NCBI GenBank assembly: GCA_002151545.1
Contig: CP021237.1
Location: forward strand, 1,860,001 to 1,924,000
DNA from: Sphingobacteriaceae bacterium GW460-11-11-14-LB5
Lineage (GTDB): Bacteria; Bacteroidota; Bacteroidia; Sphingobacteriales; Sphingobacteriaceae
Length of the DNA: 64,000 nt
Direction of reading: 5' to 3'
Within the stretch, counting starts at the first letter, position 1. Each line of letters begins with the position of its first letter. Below the pieces are notes generated by a model. It was not told where the DNA came from and did not search any database. It worked only from the letters and a program-made list of their open reading frames with translations. A program made the translations under genes and the position numbers. Positions 46,404-54,002 of this stretch are shown here, piece after piece.

Positions 46404-47309
46404 ATGAATTACTCCATTTCAGATCTTGAACAGCTTTCGGGCATTCATTCTCATACCATCAGGATCTGGGAGCAACGATACAATGCGCTGAATCCGATGC
46501 GATCTCAGGGTAATACACGTTTATATGATGATAAGCAGCTCAGAAAGCTATTAAACATCGTTAGTTTAAATAAAAGCGGCTTAAAAATTTCTAAAATCTG
46601 CAGTCTCTCTGATGCGGAGATGGATCAACTTATTGATCAACAGTTTTCATATTCAGCTGATGATGAGCAGGCCGATCATTATGTTTCTCAACTGATCAGT
46701 CATGGTTTAGCCTTTGATGAGCGCGCCTTTAATCAGTTAATAGATCAAGGCATTGATCAGTTAGGACTTTCAGACTGCTACCGGAAAATTATTTATCCAT
46801 TGCTGGTTCGCTTGGGATTAATGTGGCAAAAAGATGATGTTTGCCCCGCTCACGAGCATTTTTTATCCAATATTATCCGTCAAAAAATATTTAGCCATAT
46901 CAATAATCTTCCCTTAACAAGGCATTCTGGTGAAAGCTGGCTTCTTTTTTTACCAGAAGACGAAGATCATGATATCGGGCTGCTTTTTGCCAGTTATATG
47001 CTGAGGCTGCATCACCATCAGGTTATTTTTTTAGGTAGCAAAGTTCCGTTGGATTCGATCAAGCGCGTATTTTCTACCTTAAATGTAGGTCATGTGTTGC
47101 TTTTTATGATAAAATCCAGATTAGTGCCTGCCGCTCAAAAATATATAGATCAATTGTCTGAAATATGCTCATCCACTAAAATCCATCTTGCTGGAAACAG
47201 CCAGGTTATCGGTAAACTCAAGAATATCGATCACATCAACTGGTTTAAAACGCTCGATGAATTTGAAAAAACAATACAATATCCCGTTTTACATGAAAGA
47301 AATATTTGA
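46404..47309 (+). CDS. CarH-like MerR-type B12-dependent light-sensing repressor
   Basis: 301 aa: MerR helix-turn-helix (1-70; YSISDLEQLSGIHSHTIRIWEQRY), a helical cap (about 90-170) and a B12-binding domain (about 177-300). Two diagnostic motifs are intact: W141-x9-E151-H152, which caps the adenosyl group, and ExHxxG as E187-D-H189-D-I-G192, the cobalt ligand. In Thermus and Myxococcus CarH, light breaks the Co-C bond and the tetramer leaves DNA. Next residue after Trp is Gln142; the Thermus protein has His there (bis-His adduct), so photochemistry may differ. The phytoene synthase-type gene overlaps its end by 17 bases. Confidence 0.88.
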   Translation: MNYSISDLEQLSGIHSHTIRIWEQRYNALNPMRSQGNTRLYDDKQLRKLLNIVSLNKSGLKISKICSLSDAEMDQLIDQQFSYSADDEQADHYVSQLISHGLAFDERAFNQLIDQGIDQLGLSDCYRKIIYPLLVRLGLMWQKDDVCPAHEHFLSNIIRQKIFSHINNLPLTRHSGESWLLFLPEDEDHDIGLLFASYMLRLHHHQVIFLGSKVPLDSIKRVFSTLNVGHVLLFMIKSRLVPAAQKYIDQLSEICSSTKIHLAGNSQVIGKLKNIDHINWFKTLDEFEKTIQYPVLHERNI

Positions 47310-48129
47310 TCAACTATCTGCCGATTGTAGCCGGCTTACCACTAAGTTATATAGTACCAGCTTCTCTTATGGTATTTATTTTCTTGGTAAAGAACTGCGC
47401 CAACCTATACATGCTATTTATGGGTTTGTACGTTTAGCTGATGAAATTGTAGATAGTTTCCATCATTATGACAAGAAATTTTTATTAGATAAATTTAAAC
47501 TCGATACTTTCGAGGCCCTCAACCTGGGCATTAGTTTAAACCCCATCTTAAATTCCTTTCAAAAGGTTGTCAATCAATACCAGATAGATCAGGAACTGAT
47601 TGTTCTTTTTCTTAGGAGTATGGAGATGGATCTTTCGACACTAAAATATACTCCTGATCTTTACAACGAATATATCCTCGGCTCTGCAGAAGTGGTAGGC
47701 TTAATGTGTTTAAAGGTTTTTACCCATGGTAGCAGTGCAGATTACGAACAGTTGAAACCTTATGCCATGAAATTGGGTTCCGCATTCCAAAAGGTTAATT
47801 TTTTGAGGGATGTTAAGGCTGATCATCAAACACTTAGCCGGAATTATTTCCCTAACGTTAATTTAGCCCTTTTCTGTGATCATCAAAAAAAACAAATTGA
47901 AGAAGAAATTGAAGCAGAATTTGCAACCGCGTTAATCGGTATTAAGCTGTTGCCCACAGCTTCCAGAAATGGCGTATATTTGTCCTATATCTATTACAAA
48001 AAATTATTCGCGAAGATAAAGCGTTTAAGTGCTGAAAAAATTATGACTGAAAGGATCAGAATTTCGAACACATATAAAGTTGGTTTGATGTTTGATTCGA
48101 TTATTCGTAATAAGTTAAATGTAATTTAA
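47293..48129 (+). CDS. crtB: Phytoene/squalene synthase family protein
   Basis: Condenses two prenyl diphosphates head to head, the first committed step in carotenoid synthesis. 278 aa from the ATG at 47293 (MKEIFDQL), preferred over a TTG start at 47188. The two Asp-rich motifs are DEIVD (in RLADEIVDS) and DVKAD (in NFLRDVKAD), plus GSAEVVGLMCLKVF. It overlaps the regulator by 17 bases and abuts idi. The exact product (phytoene or a diapo form) is not readable. Confidence 0.88.
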   Translation: MKEIFDQLSADCSRLTTKLYSTSFSYGIYFLGKELRQPIHAIYGFVRLADEIVDSFHHYDKKFLLDKFKLDTFEALNLGISLNPILNSFQKVVNQYQIDQELIVLFLRSMEMDLSTLKYTPDLYNEYILGSAEVVGLMCLKVFTHGSSADYEQLKPYAMKLGSAFQKVNFLRDVKADHQTLSRNYFPNVNLALFCDHQKKQIEEEIEAEFATALIGIKLLPTASRNGVYLSYIYYKKLFAKIKRLSAEKIMTERIRISNTYKVGLMFDSIIRNKLNVI

Positions 48130-48672
48130 ATGGAAGAGCAAGTTATTCTGGTTGATGAGGAGGATGTGCCGAAAGGGCAGATGGATAAAATGGAAGCACA
48201 CGAAAAAGGCATATTACACCGTGCTTTTTCTGTTTTTATTTTTAATTCTAAACGCGAACTGTTGCTGCAACAAAGGGCAATGAGCAAATACCATTCGGCA
48301 GGTTTATGGACGAATACCTGTTGCAGTCACCCCCGGATTGGAGAAAGTAATATCCATGCAGCAAGAAGAAGGTTGATGGAAGAAATGGGAATGGATTGCG
48401 AATTGAATTACCTGTTTAAATTTACCTACAAGGCCATATTTGAGGACGGCTTAACGGAACATGAGGTAGACCATGTTTTTTTTGGCATGAGTGATGAATT
48501 GCCAGTGATAAACCGCGATGAAGTAGAAACTTTTAAGTATATGGATTTAGAGGCTTTGGCACAAGATATTGCCGTTAATCCGGGCGCTTACACGCCATGG
48601 TTAAGGATCTGTTTAGATAAAGTGGTCACACACGCATCAACGGCTAAAACAAAAAACGGGCATACAGCCTAA
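48130..48672 (+). CDS. idi: Isopentenyl-diphosphate delta-isomerase, type 1
   Basis: Interconverts IPP and DMAPP. 180 aa, Nudix fold: LHRAFSVFIFNSKRELLLQQRA, catalytic Cys65 in NTCCSHPR, ARRRLMEEMGMDC and Glu112 in EHEVDHVFF. Starts on the base after the crtB-like stop, so translation is coupled. It fits the role of supplying precursor to carotenoids. Confidence 0.95.
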   Translation: MEEQVILVDEEDVPKGQMDKMEAHEKGILHRAFSVFIFNSKRELLLQQRAMSKYHSAGLWTNTCCSHPRIGESNIHAARRRLMEEMGMDCELNYLFKFTYKAIFEDGLTEHEVDHVFFGMSDELPVINRDEVETFKYMDLEALAQDIAVNPGAYTPWLRICLDKVVTHASTAKTKNGHTA

Positions 48673-48967
48673 GCCATATACCCGTATCTAAATTAACGCT
48701 CTCGAGGACAAATATAGGACTAGTTTGCAAAATTCCTAAACGTTTAACATTTCTTTTACTTTAAGATTATAGTTCGCAGTTTGGATTGGTGTCGGCCTGT
48801 AAATTAAGGCATTAATATATAGCTATTTATAAGTATGGACGAAAATAAATGCCAGAAAATATTTTTTTTCTCTAAGTCAATTTGTTTCTGATATTTCATC
48901 TGGTTGTATTTTGTTGATCTGTTTTAAGCGGCTCTTTTTTTATCGTTCTGGCCATATCGCTGTGATA
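48673..48967. other. Non-coding convergent gap
   Basis: 295 AT-rich bases between idi and the convergent KTSC gene. GGGCATACAG and TATACCCG near 48660-48685 could form a weak stem. No crtI, crtY or other carotenoid gene follows. Confidence 0.5.
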
Positions 48968-49171
48968 TTATTCTTCCCCGAGTTTCTGAAATTCAAATTT
49001 ATCTTTAATGTGCCTGTTAAAATATCTCCCTTTCGATCCCGAAGCCTTTAACATTTTATAAACGCGTTCAGGAACATTTTGATACAGATAAATCATATCG
49101 GTTACAAAGAGGATTTTCAATGTTGCTGTAGCCGCATCATAACTAAAATATTTGATCACTGACGATGGCAT
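48968..49171 (-). CDS. KTSC domain protein (67 aa)
   Basis: MPSSVIKYFSYDAATATLKILF, YLYQNVPERVYKML and SKGRYFNRHIKDKFEF match the KTSC domain, a small fold often joined to lysyl-tRNA synthetases and nucleic-acid enzymes. The stand-alone form's function is unknown. Confidence 0.88.
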   Translation of the reverse strand: MPSSVIKYFSYDAATATLKILFVTDMIYLYQNVPERVYKMLKASGSKGRYFNRHIKDKFEFQKLGEE

Positions 49172-49215
49172 AATATCAGGTTATACCTTAAAAACAGCTA
49201 CACTTACAAATGGTT

Positions 49216-49596
49216 TCACTCATTTTTGAGTGCTGATTCTTCTTTTTGAACTTTAATCTTTTCCTTTTTCAGATCGATACGGATGAGGTTGTACAGGCTC
49301 ATATAAACGTTTGCAACCCATACTATCGAAAAGAAGGAAATAATGTAACCCCGCCAATCAGGATAAATTAAAGTGAATTTTGTAATCAAAAGCAGGATTA
49401 TAGTTACATAATGACTAAAACAGTATTCACATGTAAATACATAAAAAAACTTTCTTTTCGCCAATTGGTTGCAGTTTTTAGAGCGGTTTACACAGAATTC
49501 ACGCGCCTCTTTAAAAATTTCTTCCTTGGTAACTGTCCAGGCTATGCAAGCTACTGGTATGGCCATAATAAAGAGGTAATAGATATGTGTTTCCAT
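49216..49596 (-). CDS. Hypothetical membrane protein
   Basis: 126 aa from METHIYYL, with three predicted membrane segments (about 3-18, 55-75, 82-103) and a CEYCFSHYVT motif suggestive of a metal or thiol site. The ATG at 49596 is chosen; an upstream in-frame start adds nine residues. Charged C-terminal tail. Not assigned to a family. Confidence 0.7.
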   Translation of the reverse strand: METHIYYLFIMAIPVACIAWTVTKEEIFKEAREFCVNRSKNCNQLAKRKFFYVFTCEYCFSHYVTIILLLITKFTLIYPDWRGYIISFFSIVWVANVYMSLYNLIRIDLKKEKIKVQKEESALKNE

Positions 49597-49704
49597 AATA
49601 ATCAAATCGGGGTATAAATACAACCTTAAACCCTTGAAAATGTTTACCTAAGCGATAAACATTTTGATTATATTTATGTTAATCATTATCTAATTATTTA
49701 TTTT

Positions 49705-49893
49705 ATGGAAAGATCAGAAATCATATCTCTACTTGAGGTAATCAATCAACAGGTTAGTTCTTCGGTTTTAGGTGGGATGGAAGAAGAGTACGAAGAATTA
49801 GAAAGCATGGGGCTGATTAAAATTAACCGTGAATCGGTACAATGGTCATCGGCTATGACGCCCGCCGGAAATGCTTATCTGGGGCACGATTAG
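49705..49893 (+). CDS. Small hypothetical protein (62 aa)
   Basis: Acidic 62-residue protein (EEEYEELESMGLIKINRESVQWSSAMTPAGNAYLGHD), with a winged-helix-like end but too short to assign. Precedes a 382-base gap (49894-50275). That gap contains a small GC-rich patch (near 50115) and a TAAATTTG -7-like element at 50235-50242 but no recognised gene. Confidence 0.55.
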   Translation: MERSEIISLLEVINQQVSSSVLGGMEEEYEELESMGLIKINRESVQWSSAMTPAGNAYLGHD

Positions 49894-50275
49894 TTAGGTT
49901 AAAAAATGCAGTAACATAATGCCGTTTCTGTAATCGTTGATCGGCTATGGAATATAGACTTCTGATGATGATTCGGAAAACAGGTTCCGGTTATTATCGG
50001 TTCAGGAAGTCCTGCACTTCACTTTATGCTGAAGAAAATCGGGACGATCAGGTTTATTCAAGCTGGGGTAGTGCTGCTATTTGAGGTTTATGGGGAGTGC
50101 ACTTATGCGACAGATTTTCCGCGCGCGCTGTGCTTCCATGGCAAAATAAAAACAGCTAGCGGAGACACTAACGCGTTGACCTCCATTAGAATCTTTACGA
50201 CTAAACTTTGACCAATTTATTGTTGGAATTCTGCTAAATTTGCAGCAAGTTTAGAATTGTGCCTAAATAAAATAA

Positions 50276-51088
50276 ATGGCCCTTCTATCTGCAGATATGA
50301 ACGATTTACAACTTAGAACGGTAAATGTAACCAGATATGTTACGCCTTTACGCGAGGGTGGCTCTATGCCCGCTATTGCTGAAGCTGACGATAACTTTTT
50401 ATATGTACTGAAATTTAGAGGAGCAGGACAAGGTACCCGGGCTTTAATTGCTGAACTCATTGGTGGTGAAATAGCCCGCTATTTAGGTTTACGCGTACCT
50501 GAATTGGTTTTTGCCAACTTAGATGAAGCTTTTGGGAGAACAGAACCCGATGAAGAAATCCAGGATTTGCTAAAAGCCAGCGTAGGCTTAAACTTGGCCT
50601 TACACTATTTATCTGGTGCGATAACATTCGATCCAACCGTAACTACAGTTGATGCTAAACTAGCCTCGCAAATTGTATGGCTTGATTGTTTTTTAACCAA
50701 CATGGACCGTACCTGCAGAAATACCAATATGTTGCTGTGGCATAAGGAACTTTGGTTAATCGATCATGGTGCTGCCTTATATTTTCATCATTCGTGGCAA
50801 AATTGGGAAGAACAGGCCATTAAACCATTCTTTTTGGTCAAAGACCATGTCTTATTACCATGGGCCACTGAACTGGAGCTTGTAAATGAAGCGTTTACTA
50901 AACTACTTAGTCCCGAAAAGATAAAAGCGGTAATTGATTTAATTCCCGACGACTGGCTGGAAGGTGAAACGAATTTCGAAAGCAAAGCAGCGCACCGCAA
51001 TGCCTATACGCATTTCCTTACGACCAGATTATCCCATTCAACTATATTTTTAAAAGAAGCACAGCATGCAAGGGAAATTCTTATTTGA
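50276..51088 (+). CDS. HipA-like kinase domain protein
   Basis: 270 aa. LYVLKFRGAGQG (Lys46) resembles the ATP-binding strand; MDRTCRNTNMLL (Asp144, Asn149/Asn151) and IDHGAALYF (Asp163) resemble the catalytic loop and the Mg-binding Asp of HipA-type kinases. It lacks the full HipA N-terminal part and a HipB gene. The DUF3037 gene starts within its last 23 bases. Substrate unknown; kinase activity is inferred. Confidence 0.8.
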   Translation: MALLSADMNDLQLRTVNVTRYVTPLREGGSMPAIAEADDNFLYVLKFRGAGQGTRALIAELIGGEIARYLGLRVPELVFANLDEAFGRTEPDEEIQDLLKASVGLNLALHYLSGAITFDPTVTTVDAKLASQIVWLDCFLTNMDRTCRNTNMLLWHKELWLIDHGAALYFHHSWQNWEEQAIKPFFLVKDHVLLPWATELELVNEAFTKLLSPEKIKAVIDLIPDDWLEGETNFESKAAHRNAYTHFLTTRLSHSTIFLKEAQHAREILI

Positions 51089-51449
51089 GTACGCTGTGAT
51101 TCGCGTAATGCCCAGGGTAGAACGGGAAGAATTTATTAATGTGGGCATTATTTTGTTTTGTGCCAGGCAAAAATTTTTAAAAAGCATTTTTGCACTGGAT
51201 GAAAAAAGAATAACGGCTTTTTCTGCTGATGTAGATTTGGAAGAGCTGAAAGAGAACTTGTGTGCTTTTGAAAGAATAAGTACAGCAGCAAAAGGATCAG
51301 GTCCCATTGGTTTATACGATCAGGCATCTCGTTTTAGGTGGCTTACCGCAACCAGAAGTACGGTAGTGCAATGCTCAAAAGTACATCCCGGCTTTTGTGA
51401 TGATGCCGAAGCGACTTTGTTAAGGTTGCATCAAGAACTCGTTCTATAG
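51066..51449 (+). CDS. DUF3037 family protein
   Basis: 127 aa. LFEYAVIRVMPRVEREEFINVGIILFCARQ is the family's core; FRWLTATRSTVVQCSKVHPG is also conserved. Unknown function; it is recurrently next to HipA-like kinases. Translation overlaps the kinase gene by 23 bases. Confidence 0.88.
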   Translation: MQGKFLFEYAVIRVMPRVEREEFINVGIILFCARQKFLKSIFALDEKRITAFSADVDLEELKENLCAFERISTAAKGSGPIGLYDQASRFRWLTATRSTVVQCSKVHPGFCDDAEATLLRLHQELVL

Positions 51450-51451
51450 TG

Positions 51452-51521
51452 AACAGTTTTCAGTTAAAAATTCTCAGTTTGCATTAGTCAATTAACCGAT
51501 TAACCAATTTAAACAATTAAC
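51452..51521. repeat. Heptad array, CAGTT/TTAACC type
   Basis: AACAGTT, TTCAGTT, AAAAATT, CTCAGTT, TGCATTA, GTCAATT, AACCGAT, TAACCAA, TTTAAAC, AATTAAC in one phase. Same family as 32722-32770. It lies between the DUF3037 stop and the TTG start of the helicase. Confidence 0.7.
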
Positions 51522-51531
51522 CCATCTAGTC

Positions 51532-53445
51532 TTGCCAAAAGAATATTTCAAAAAACTTCAGGATTTGCTCGATACCGAGCGCAATGAAGATTTACAATCA
51601 TATTTAAAACTTACTGAAAATACTTCGGCAGCTGATAGGAGGGCCCTGGGTTTAACCTGGTACCCCATTGCCATCAGGAATACCGAAATAGGTCGTGGTG
51701 ATTACTTAACCGTAGAGCTGGAAAGAACTACGCATCAGGATTTTTCTCATCAGTTCCGTTTTGGTTCTGCTGTGGTATTGTTTTCCAATCACGATGCCAA
51801 AGAAGACCGCGTAGAAGGGATTATTACGCATCAAAGCGGTAGCCGGATGAAAATCAGCTTCCGGGTGGATGAATTGCCAGACTGGACAAGAGATGGTAAA
51901 CTCGGTGTAGACTTACTTTTTGATAATAATAGTTATGATGAAATGCAGAGTGCGCTTAAACAGGCTACGCATTTAGCAGAAAATGAATCAGAAAATAAAC
52001 TGATCCGCATTTTAACGAAAGGAGAAAAACCATCATTTCAGGGAGAAGAGAAATTTATTATTCCAAATACGTTAAACGATTCGCAGCAATTAGCGGTCAA
52101 TAAAATTATTGCAGCCGATCATTTGGCTGTGGTTCATGGTCCGCCGGGTACCGGAAAAACCACTACACTCGTACATGCCATAAAATCGTTGGCTAAACAC
52201 AGCGATCAGAAAATTTTGGTGGTCGCACCCAGTAATACTGCTGTTGATTTACTTACCGAAAAATTAGCTGCTGAAGGCTTAAAAGTAATCCGGGTGGGTA
52301 ATCCGGCAAGGGTTTCAGAAAGGTTGCTTGCCGCTACTCTTGATCATCAAATGGCCGATCATCCGGAGATGAAAACAATCAAGGCTTTAAAAAAACAAGC
52401 CAGTGAGTATAAAAACATGGCCCATAAATACAAACGCAGTTTTGGTAAAGCAGAACGCGACCAGCGTAAGGCACTGTTTGACGAAGCACATAAAATTGGA
52501 AAGGAAGTAGAAAAAACCGAGCAATACATCATGGATAATCTGTTTACCAAAGCACAGATTATTACGGCCACACTGGTCGGCGCTAACCACTATACCGTTC
52601 GGAATTTAAAGTATAATACCATAGTAATTGATGAGGCTGGCCAGGCTTTAGAACCAGCTTGCTGGATACCAATTTTAAAGGCGCAGAAAGTCATACTGGC
52701 TGGTGATCATTTTCAGCTTTCACCAACCATAAAATCAAATGAAGCAGCCAGAAATGGCTTAAGTAATACTTTATTAGAGAAAACGGTAAAGCTTCATCCA
52801 GAATCGGTTGTGTTGTTAAAAGAACAATACAGGATGAATGCAGCTATTATGGGGTATTCTGCTCAGGTGTTTTATCATAATGAATTAAAAGCCCATCACT
52901 CTGTAGCCGGTCATTTATTATTTCCCGGCGATCAACCGATTCAGTTTATTGATACGGCTGGTTGTAGTTTCGACGAAAAATTAGATGGAACAAGTACAAC
53001 CAATCCTGATGAGGCCGCGTTTTTGATCAAGCATTTAACCCACCTGGTAGCTAATTTAGCAGCTAATCCTACCACAGATGGCTTTCCATCCATTGCAATT
53101 GTTTCGCCTTATAAACAGCAGGTTCAGATTTTAAATGCCCTGGCCCAGGAAAATGAAATTTTAAATCCTTATCGTAATCACATTGCAGTAAATACCATTG
53201 ATAGCTTTCAGGGGCAGGAGCGTGATGTAGTTTATATTAGTTTAACCAGAAGTAACAGCGATGGAAGCATAGGCTTTTTATCAGATACGAGGAGAATGAA
53301 TGTTGCCATGACGAGGGCCAGGAAAAAACTCGTAATTATCGGAGATAGTTCCACCTTATCGAAATCTGATTTTTATGCTGACTTTATTCAATACGCAGAA
53401 CAACTGGATGCCTACCACAGCGCCTGGGAATTTATGGAGCTATAG
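51532..53445 (+). CDS. Upf1/IGHMBP2-like superfamily 1B helicase
   Basis: 637-aa SF1B nucleic-acid helicase. N-terminal beta-barrel-like domain (about 40-150), Walker A GPPGTGKT (203-210), VIDEAGQALEP (DEAG 367-370), GDHFQLSPT (391-399), EQYRMN, SFQGQERDVVY and RRMNVAMTRAR. A helical insert (about 283-330) sits between motifs Ia and II. Starts with TTG just after an in-frame stop and the heptad array. Likely a 5'-3' DNA or RNA translocase; target unknown. Confidence 0.9.
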   Translation: MPKEYFKKLQDLLDTERNEDLQSYLKLTENTSAADRRALGLTWYPIAIRNTEIGRGDYLTVELERTTHQDFSHQFRFGSAVVLFSNHDAKEDRVEGIITHQSGSRMKISFRVDELPDWTRDGKLGVDLLFDNNSYDEMQSALKQATHLAENESENKLIRILTKGEKPSFQGEEKFIIPNTLNDSQQLAVNKIIAADHLAVVHGPPGTGKTTTLVHAIKSLAKHSDQKILVVAPSNTAVDLLTEKLAAEGLKVIRVGNPARVSERLLAATLDHQMADHPEMKTIKALKKQASEYKNMAHKYKRSFGKAERDQRKALFDEAHKIGKEVEKTEQYIMDNLFTKAQIITATLVGANHYTVRNLKYNTIVIDEAGQALEPACWIPILKAQKVILAGDHFQLSPTIKSNEAARNGLSNTLLEKTVKLHPESVVLLKEQYRMNAAIMGYSAQVFYHNELKAHHSVAGHLLFPGDQPIQFIDTAGCSFDEKLDGTSTTNPDEAAFLIKHLTHLVANLAANPTTDGFPSIAIVSPYKQQVQILNALAQENEILNPYRNHIAVNTIDSFQGQERDVVYISLTRSNSDGSIGFLSDTRRMNVAMTRARKKLVIIGDSSTLSKSDFYADFIQYAEQLDAYHSAWEFMEL

Positions 53446-53624
53446 CCATAAAACTGTTACTTATGATATTAAAAATAATAAATAAAATTATTATTTTTAC
53501 ATTAATCATCTCACATTAATGGTAAAATTCGGTGTTATTGTCAACCTGGATAGCACTTCTTTAAGAATGTTTAAACCGATAATAGATTAGATGGCTTGGT
53601 TTCAAATTTAACTTTACCATTTAG

Positions 53625-54002
53625 ATGATTGAAAATATCAAAATTCTTATTGCCGATGACAGCGAATTGATGAGGCTTTTAATGAGACGTTTTTTTAGCA
53701 AATGCCTCATCTCACCCGATATCTCAGAAACCAAAGATTTACCAGATACCATTAATTACCTCAGGAAAGAAGTGATCGATTTTCTCCTGCTGGACATTAA
53801 TATGCCACAAGGTGATAGCAATCCGGATACCATAAGGGAAATCCTGGCCATCCAGCCGGATATTAAAATCTGTATGTTTAGTGGAAATGACCGAACTACA
53901 CTGGAGCAAGGGTATTTAGATGCCGGGGCTGTAGGTTTTATCCAGAAAGATGAAAATATGGGCTCTTCGCTCGAAAAAGTAATTAAAGGCGTTTATTGCT
54001 AA
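53625..54002 (+). CDS. Single-domain response regulator
   Basis: 125-aa receiver: ADDSE (10-14), Asp57 in LLLDINMP, and Lys in GFIQKDE. No output domain. Its stop overlaps the convergent topB stop by 4 bases (53999-54002). No kinase is adjacent. Confidence 0.9.
   Translation: MIENIKILIADDSELMRLLMRRFFSKCLISPDISETKDLPDTINYLRKEVIDFLLLDINMPQGDSNPDTIREILAIQPDIKICMFSGNDRTTLEQGYLDAGAVGFIQKDENMGSSLEKVIKGVYC

Noticed and set aside
50026..50211. Possible 61-aa gene in the 49894-50275 gap
   Set aside because: No family resemblance and odd codon use; possibly decayed DNA. Not enough evidence for a gene or a pseudogene call.
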